Source of the DNA: Chrysomallon squamiferum
Taxonomy: Eukaryota; Mollusca; Gastropoda; Neomphalida; Peltospiridae
Length of the DNA: 64,000 nt
Direction: 5' to 3'
Assembly (NCBI GenBank): GCA_012295275.1
Contig: CM022677.1
Span: 17,245,906 to 17,309,905 of the forward strand
Positions 41,928 through 64,000 of this stretch are shown here, piece after piece; within the stretch, counting starts at the first letter, position 1, and every line of letters begins with the position of its first letter. The notes under the pieces are model-generated. The model was given only the letters and a program-made list of their open reading frames with translations. It was not told the origin of the DNA and did no database searches. Made by a program: the position numbers and the translations under genes.

Positions 41928-57722
<15,795 letters not shown>

Positions 57723-58980
57723 CTAGTATTACTGTAATAAATATTAGAATATTTCTTGCAATTACACCTCAAGTTTTAATGTTAATCATTATCTAGTTTA
57801 ACAATTTAGAATTTTACATAATATAACTGTTTTTGAGGGGGGGGATTAAGTTAGTGATGAGCGCATTTGTTATTAATAACATGAATAATAATAATAATAA
57901 AATTAGTAAATAATATCAACCCTTCAATCCTATTTATCTGTATTGAAATAAACTCGAGAGAAAGAAAACAACAAAAAAAACAACGAACTATTTGTTCATT
58001 TGTTTCCTTGACCTTTGCAGAAGTAAATTTATGAATGTTATTTTTTTGTTGGTGCGGTTTTTTTTGTTGTTGTTTTTTTGCTGTATTTCGTCTGTTTGAA
58101 TAAATTACAAATAACTGTAATTTTTATATATAGGTATGAATATTTCACGTATTATTTATTAATTGTTTGGATCAAAAAAATACATGAAAAGGAATTGTAC
58201 AAATGAAACATTGTTGTCTGATTTAGTGCTTCACTTCCGGTAATTTTAGTAAAATATTAAATCTAGAATTCTTATAATATTTACGTAATTATTTTGCAGT
58301 GAAAAATATTGATACGTACAGACTTTAAGTCGATTTTGTATGAAATATTTATAAATAAATTAAGTGCCGCTTAATTTTTTTTTTTTTTTTTTTTTTTTTC
58401 TGTCATCTAACATCACACAACTGAAAACGAGGATATTTGCGAGGAATCGTACTAATTGTAGGTGCGCCTACGTCACAGTTCATTCGCTCTTTGCTAAATT
58501 TGTAACTTCGTCAACTCTGGGACAAACAACTCAATTCCGTGGCATACTATTCGCGCTTTTTAAACTTACTGAAATGATATTCCTGGTGCTCAAAGACACA
58601 GACGATTATGTTTGCAAAATTCACGCGATCAATTGCGATTTAAACGATTTCAGGATTATAAACATAGCTATACAAAACAAGAGTACAATATAGTCTGTGA
58701 ATCAAAGAAATTTGGCTCGAACTTACTTTATTATTTTATTTTATTATTATTATTTTTTTTTTTTCTTGTTTTATTATTATTATTATTATTTTTATTTAAT
58801 ATCAGTACTTATTTTTGTTTGAAATATTGTTTATCTCCATCAGAAAAATACCAACAATGTTTAGATGTTAGGTAACTTTTGTTTGCAGTCAAATCACAGC
58901 AAGTTCAAAACAATCGTTTACAGGTATTTTATTGCCACTAGTTAGTAACTGCAACACCTTTCTGGAGTGAAAATGAAATG
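57723..58980. other. Upstream region of the kringle-GON-TSP1 gene
   Basis: Unique sequence with more CpG than its surroundings at 58425-58600, and poly-T at 58376-58398. An open plus-strand frame at 58364-58693 starts with a poly-Phe run from that tract; I do not think it is a gene. The region probably contains the promoter and 5' UTR of the minus-strand gene. Confidence 0.35.
58232..58240 (-). promoter_or_regulatory. ETS/GABP-type site upstream of the signal-peptide exon
   Basis: CCGGAAGTG on the minus strand, about 510 bp upstream of the start codon at 57722. This is the classic ETS core common in animal promoters. It lies in otherwise AT-rich DNA, which makes it stand out, but a single site is weak evidence for the promoter. 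Confidence 0.3.
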
Positions 58981-59160
58981 CTTGCGGTCCTTTTTAAAAA
59001 AAAAAAATACACACGCACGCATACATACGCATAAACACAAATCAGTGTCTTTTAAATGTTTTATTTTACTGCAAAAAAAGATACGTGTAAAACAAAAAAA
59101 TTATGGTCTGCTATTCAAAGTTGCTAAACAATAGAAATTTTCAAAAACATTTATTTTATT

Positions 59161-59234
<74 letters not shown>

Positions 59235-59713
59235 TTCTTTACTTTATAATAATCATTATCTTTTCATCTGGGCTTATATGTATGAATTATAGTATGCCTT
59301 AAATGATTTTTCTTACAATGCTGTGACTTTGTTTAAAATGTATTTGCACATTAAAAATCAACCATAATGGATGAACCAGCCTTACACAAAAATTCATTTA
59401 TATAAGTATGAACAAGATGTCACAGAAACAGTTTTGAATCAATTTATTCATAGTTTGTTTATTTATGCAAGTAAACAGAACTAAGACATGAAATCAACAT
59501 TAAAATTTACTGTGCATGATGTATGATTACATAAAAAAACAATGATAATAAAATTAAAAAAGATGATAATATTTTTAAAACAACAACAGTAAAAAGAACA
59601 ACTATACAATGACAATTACACAACAGCAAAGAAAAAAGTTTCAAATGAAAATTACATCATACTAAATGTATGACATTTTAAAATATATATATATATATAA
59701 ATGTATATGACAT

Positions 59714-59753
<40 letters not shown>

Positions 59754-59800
59754 CATATACACACGTAATAATAATAATAATAATAATACTTTGCAAGCAA
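58981..59800. repeat. Intergenic ATT, TTTA and CA tracts
   Basis: (ATT)n and (TTTA)n at 59165-59235, (CA)n at 59717-59748, (AAT)n at 59768-59788. No gene seen. Confidence 0.7.
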
Positions 59801-59924
59801 TATATCGCATTCTCCTAATTTTGTATTCAAATTAATTTACTTCCATTTTTCCAAATATAATTTCAGACAACCCCTTAAAGAATTTCACTTTAAAACAACA
59901 TTTCTAACCACTTATCTATCATTT

Positions 59925-60390
59925 CCAACTGAATTATACTGAAATGTTTATCATAAAAACCAAATTACTGAAAGCATTGGTCACCATAATCGTAATTTTT
60001 TGCTTAGTGTTATAAATCTACATTATATCTACACTGAATTATACTTAAATATTTATCATAAAAACCATGTTACTGAAAGCATTGGTCAATTTAATCATAA
60101 TTTGTTATTTAGAGTGTTATAAATCTACATTATATCTACTCCGAATTATACTAAAATGTTTATCATAAAAAGCATGTTACTGAAAGCATTGGTCACCTTA
60201 ATCATAATTTGTTATTTAGACAAATCTAGATTATATCTACACTGAAATATACTTAAATGTTTATCATAAAAAACATGTTACTGAAAGCATTGGTCACCTT
60301 ATTTGTTAGTTAGTGTTATAAATCTACATTATATCTACACTAAATTATACAGAAATGCTTAAAAAAAACTACATTAATTAAGGTGTTGCA
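59925..60390. repeat. 104-bp tandem repeat, 4 copies plus a remnant
   Basis: GAAAGCATTGGTCA recurs near 59970, 60075, 60182 and 60282, within a unit that also holds TTTATCATAAAAA and ATAAATCTACATTATATCTAC. Downstream of the membrane-anchored gene, outside any exon seen. Confidence 0.8.
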
Positions 60391-60619
60391 CACATTAATC
60401 ATAATTTCTTAATTTAAATAATAAGAACAAAAGTTTTGGTTCACAAATTTCTCCATGTTTGCTAGTCAGTGATTTCAAATGACAAGAACTAACAGCAAAA
60501 ATAATGAGCCAGTCTCAAACAGATGTGGGTAAGTTTTTGGATTTCTCATCCTTATCTAACTGCATTTGTTTATTTCCTTCACTCGAAAAATGTCTGAAAA
60601 TAACAAAAAAAGTATTCTT

Positions 60620-60623
60620 AATG

Positions 60624-60654
<31 letters not shown>

Positions 60655-60840
60655 TGATGATGATGATAATAATGATGATAATGATAACAACAATAATGAT
60701 AATAATGACAATGATAATAATCGTAATAACGATGATGGCTGTAATAATAATGATGAGAATGATAATAAAAATGATGAAAATAATGATGATTATATAATAA
60801 TAATTTTAATGATAATTGTAATTATTGTAATAATAAACAA
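60620..60840. repeat. (AAT)n/(GAT)n block
   Basis: Degenerate AATAAT/GATGAT/AACGAT trinucleotide sequence; open frames here encode only Asn/Asp or Ile/Met runs. Confidence 0.8.
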
Positions 60841-61079
60841 TTTTTGAAAAAACAGCCTACAAGTATTTATTAACTTAGTGAGATAATGGAAGATATCATA
60901 AGCAACACTAAATTATAAATAAATTATATGGACTGATTGTTTCTGCAGTGAAATGTTTAAAATGATAGCAAAAGATTTCAGATTGTACTAATAATGAAGA
61001 AAAAGACATAATGAAGATATACTGCAAAAATATATTTTAATTAATAATTTATTATCGGTAACGTGATTAATATTAATAC

Positions 61080-61480
61080 TGATTTAAAAAAAATTATGTT
61101 GCACATTTTACTACATTAATATTCAGTGATTTAAAAAAAAAAAGTTTTACAACACTGTTTTTGTCAAATAATTATATGAAAATATGTATTGTGAATTACA
61201 CATATATAGTATTATTAGATTTATAGCACAACAGTTAAATTGAAAAAAAGATTTTTTTAACTTTAATATTCACTGGTTTAATATTATAAAGTTTCCTAAG
61301 AACAAGAGTTTTATGTATGACAAATAATTAAATTTATAACTATTAATATTATTAGATTTACAACACACTAGTTAAATTGAAAAACAGATTTTTGTTACAT
61401 TTAATATTCACTGGTTTAGTATTACAAAGTTTCATAAGAACAATATTTTTATCTATGAAAAATAACCAAATTTATGCTTA
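61080..61480. repeat. Two-copy 142-bp direct repeat
   Basis: Units starting near 61230 and 61372 share GTTAAATTGAAAAA, TTTAATATTCACTGGTTTA and AAAGTTTC(C/A)TAAGAACAA. A more diverged third copy may lie at 61085-61150. It sits past the stop of the TM-anchored gene and could be its 3' UTR. Confidence 0.6.
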
Positions 61481-61747
61481 TTAATATTTAACCTATTTCT
61501 GACATTTTTGATTTGGAAATAATTATTTCTGCTTCATTTAAAAAACAGTAGAAAATAAACAAATAAATAAAAAATAATACAAATAATAATAATAATTTAG
61601 TATCTTTAGAAATAAATAAAAATATGCCTGCTGTTACTTATTGTGATAAACAGAAATGAAAATAATTAGTTCTATTTTAAATTAATTCTAACACAGTTCT
61701 TGAAGACAGAAATAATAATTTACATTCTGTAAATATCTTAAGCTTTG

Positions 61748-61863
61748 TCACCTTTTGAATGCATAAAGTAATCCAGCAAGTGAAAGTAAGACAAAAACAC
61801 CTGTAACAGTCACTACAGTTGTAGCTGAATCATTGCTGTGTATATCAACTTCAACTCCAGCAG
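61748..61863 (-). CDS. Terminal exon: transmembrane anchor and short tail
   Basis: Acceptor ATATTTTACAG. Reads AAGVEVDIHSNDSATTV, then a hydrophobic run of about 20 residues (VTVTGVFVLL to GLLYAF), then KR and TGA at 61748-61750. The basic residues after the helix predict an N-out, C-in single-pass protein with almost no cytoplasmic tail. Too short to show in an open-frame scan. No clear AATAAA close after the stop. Confidence 0.8.
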
Positions 61864-62446
61864 CTGTAAAATATAAGAAGGTAAAATTATAACATAAAAC
61901 AAGCAGAATAATAATAGTTGATAATAATTATTATAGTAATAATAATAGTGATAATAATAATAATAGAAATAGTCACACAATAGTAACTGATAATAACAAC
62001 ATCAATGTCAATAATAATTATAATAATAATAAAAATAACAATAATGATAATAATAATAGTAACTAATAATGTAGTAGAAGGAGAGAATAGAATTTTCAAA
62101 ATTTTTGGCAGTGTTTCTACTCTAGCTCAAATGAATTCTTTTACCAAATTTCTAAAAATACTTTGCAGATGTATGAAAAGAAATAAGAATGTGCACTTGC
62201 AACACACAGTATGACATATTATAGTGTTATTAATGTAACAACATTGACATTATTAACAATACTTAAATAAAATAACAATAATAACACTGATTTCAATAAC
62301 AATAATACTGAAAATAATTATAATAATAACAACACTGGAACATGATAAACAATTTGAGCATTAATAATATAAATAACAAAAAACACAAGCACATGATAAC
62401 AGCACATTACAACTGAATATGTTTCAAAAATTTTAATTTAGTGTAT

Positions 62447-62535
<89 letters not shown>

Positions 62536-63580
62536 ACAGAGGTCTTGCTAAATACTGTAAGAGATGGTGGGCCCACAATCCCTTTCAGATTATAACAAAT
62601 TCTCTCACCATTCATCAGCAACGACAGCAATATCCTCCACACGTTTATTTAGACTGGCTGTCATTTTGTATAACAAATTAAACATACACTTTAATTTTAT
62701 TTAATTGCTTGTGAAATGAACTTGTTAATAGTTTATGCATTTGATGCAATTATTTATAGGAGTATTTTTAACAAACAAGTAATCTGAACATTTTTTCAAA
62801 GTACTTGTACCCTTCGTTTAACTTGCACCAGTTAAACCAATTCCCTCCATCCCTTTCACAAATGCTGGGGAGACCACTAACCATACTGTGTGTGTGTGTG
62901 TGTGTATGTACATGCTTGCTGTTTTGTTCTCACACACACACACACACACACACACACAATGAATATAATTCTGTATCTACCTTCAACACAGTTGCCTCCA
63001 GTGCACAGTTCTGTAACACTGTAAGTGAAAGACCCTTCACACTGTCCCTGACCTTTGATGCATTTTCTACTGTAGAAAACTGTCCGTTCACAGGTCTGTC
63101 TGCACTGTTCTTCATAGTCCATCACCCAAGTTGACCACGTACCTTCAAATGAGAAAATAGTAATATATATGTATGTATATATATATATATATAAAAGTAT
63201 TTTTAAATTAAAAAAATAAACTAAAAAAATATATAGAAAGAAACAAAGAAAGAAAGAAAATATAAGAAAATATGTAACAAGTAATAAAATGTAAATAATA
63301 TTTAACATAATAATATAATTTAATATTATATTATTACTTGGTTATATTTTTAGTTTATTTTACAATAATATAATACAGAACAATATGGTTAAATACAATG
63401 CAATATGATATAATTTAATATAAAAAGGCATAATATAACATAACAATTATGATAATAACATAACGTGAAGAGATTTGTTTCAAAATAAGAAATATGTTAA
63501 ATACTGTTTCACTTAAAAGAGATTAATGATATTACTTACAGAGAAAATGCTAATAATAACAGCAAAATCATATCAGTAAC

Positions 63581-63619
<39 letters not shown>

Positions 63620-63969
63620 TAATAAATAAATAAATATAGTAATAATAATAAAAATAATAATAGTAATGGTGATGATGTTGATAATAAAAATAACAATATA
63701 ATAATAATAATAATAATAATAATGTGTGTACATTAAAAAAATTTAAGGTTACTTAAATTTCCGTATTAATAAATGTTATTATATTAGTGGTTATTATTAT
63801 TATTATTATTACATCATTATTATTATTACCTTCATCATTATCATCATTATAATAACCATTATTATTATTATTTTAGTGTAGAGCACAGTTAATTATTACT
63901 GACAAATTATATAGTAAATAACTATACCATCAAAAACTTCAATAAAGCCAGAACCAACGACACCACTTC
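61748..63969 (-). CDS. Membrane-anchored TSP1 protein, 3' end of gene (partial)
   Basis: Three exons in phase: 63928-63969, 62981-63142, 61748-61863. They encode a Gly/Ser-rich linker, one TSP1 domain, a short juxtamembrane stretch and a transmembrane helix ending FKR and stop. The 5' part lies beyond the right edge of the window. All junctions are phase 1, as in the next gene downstream, which lies on the same strand and also carries TSP1 exons. It would be a type I cell-surface protein with its TSP1 just outside the membrane. No orthologue recognised. Confidence 0.75.
61864..62980. other. Intron before the TM exon
   Basis: AAT-rich block (61905-62070), a CA/CT composite microsatellite (62452-62534), a higher-complexity island at 62535-62665 with a decayed open frame (see findings), unique sequence, then GT and CA tracts (62889-62958). 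Confidence 0.55.
62981..63142 (-). CDS. TSP1 domain exon of the membrane-anchored gene
   Basis: 162 nt, phase 1-1, 54 residues: GTWSTWVMDYEEQCRQTCE, FYSRKCIKGQGQCEG, VTELCTGGNCVE. Six cysteines and the WSTW motif. CRQTC is a partial O-fucose consensus without the following Gly. Acceptor CATTTGAAG, donor GTAGAT. Confidence 0.88.
63143..63927. other. Intron between linker and TSP1 exons
   Basis: TA tract (63160-63195), ATAATATAAT-type degenerate repeat (63290-63450), AAT tracts (63580-63725, 63790-63880). A short signal-peptide-like frame at 63540-63571 was examined and rejected as an exon of this gene. Confidence 0.55.
63928..63969 (-). CDS. 42-nt linker exon (GSGVVGSGFIEVFD)
   Basis: Acceptor CATTTTTCAG and donor GTATAG enclose 42 nt that read, in phase 1, GSGVVGSGFIEVFD. 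The GSG start and acidic end recall the GSGSEE microexons of the neighbouring gene. Preceding exons are outside the window. Confidence 0.6.
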
Positions 63970-64000
63970 CTGAAAAATGAAACATTTTTATATTAAATAA

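Noticed and set aside
58364-58693. 109-codon plus frame near the gene start
   Set aside because: Begins in a poly-T tract (poly-Phe), has no known motif, and lies in the presumed promoter region of the minus-strand gene.
63540-63571. Signal-peptide-like exon on the minus strand (MILLLLLAFS then GTAAGT)
   Set aside because: Its donor is in phase 2 while the next TSP1 exon needs phase 1, and the 42-nt linker exon at 63928 already fits upstream. Probably a chance product of TTA/ATT-rich sequence, although it could start another transcript.

Overview
This is animal nuclear DNA. It is AT-rich and extremely rich in simple sequence repeats. The real genes are split into short exons (18 to 272 nt) separated by introns of 0.3 to 1.6 kb with GT..AG ends. 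A decayed Tigger/pogo transposon and extracellular modules (kringle, GON, thrombospondin type 1) fit a metazoan. The repeat style and an AAGGGAGATAAC-type motif near 42270 suggest a lophotrochozoan, perhaps a mollusc. That placement is inference, not proof.

Layout. About 1-41900 is a repeat-dominated, gene-poor stretch. It holds four large tandem arrays: a 39-bp family at 4630-9900, a 27-bp family at 13984-15515, a 41-bp family at 29305-29935, and a 22/21-bp GATC-containing family at 33895-37640. It also holds many GA/CT, CA/GT, GATA, AAT, AGT and poly-T/A tracts, a diverged 1.2-1.3 kb tandem duplication (25790-28300), a 632-bp internally deleted Tigger-like element (31067-31698), and two small coding-like islands without clear gene models (4362-4583 plus, 39561-39704 minus). 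Long open frames in this half are by-products of repeats whose unit is a multiple of 3, or of dinucleotide tracts.

About 41900-57720 (minus strand) carries a complete candidate gene that I assembled from splice sites and phase. Its order is signal peptide, kringle, a GON domain over three exons, five thrombospondin type 1 (TSP1) exons, four tandem 18-nt microexons each encoding an acidic Gly-Ser-x-x-Glu-Glu-type hexapeptide, and a short terminal exon. All junction phases match and the model closes in frame at 681 residues. The product would be secreted, with a modular adhesive or matrix-like design and no protease.

About 57720-61750 is intergenic, with a possible promoter element and several minisatellites. 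About 61748-63969 (minus strand) holds the 3' end of a neighbouring gene: a 42-nt Gly/Ser-rich exon, a TSP1 exon, and a terminal exon with a transmembrane helix and a two- to three-residue basic tail. The two genes share strand, phase-1 modules and TSP1 content, so they look like tandem relatives, one secreted and one membrane-anchored. The microexon array and the kringle-GON-TSP1 order are the most unusual things in the window.
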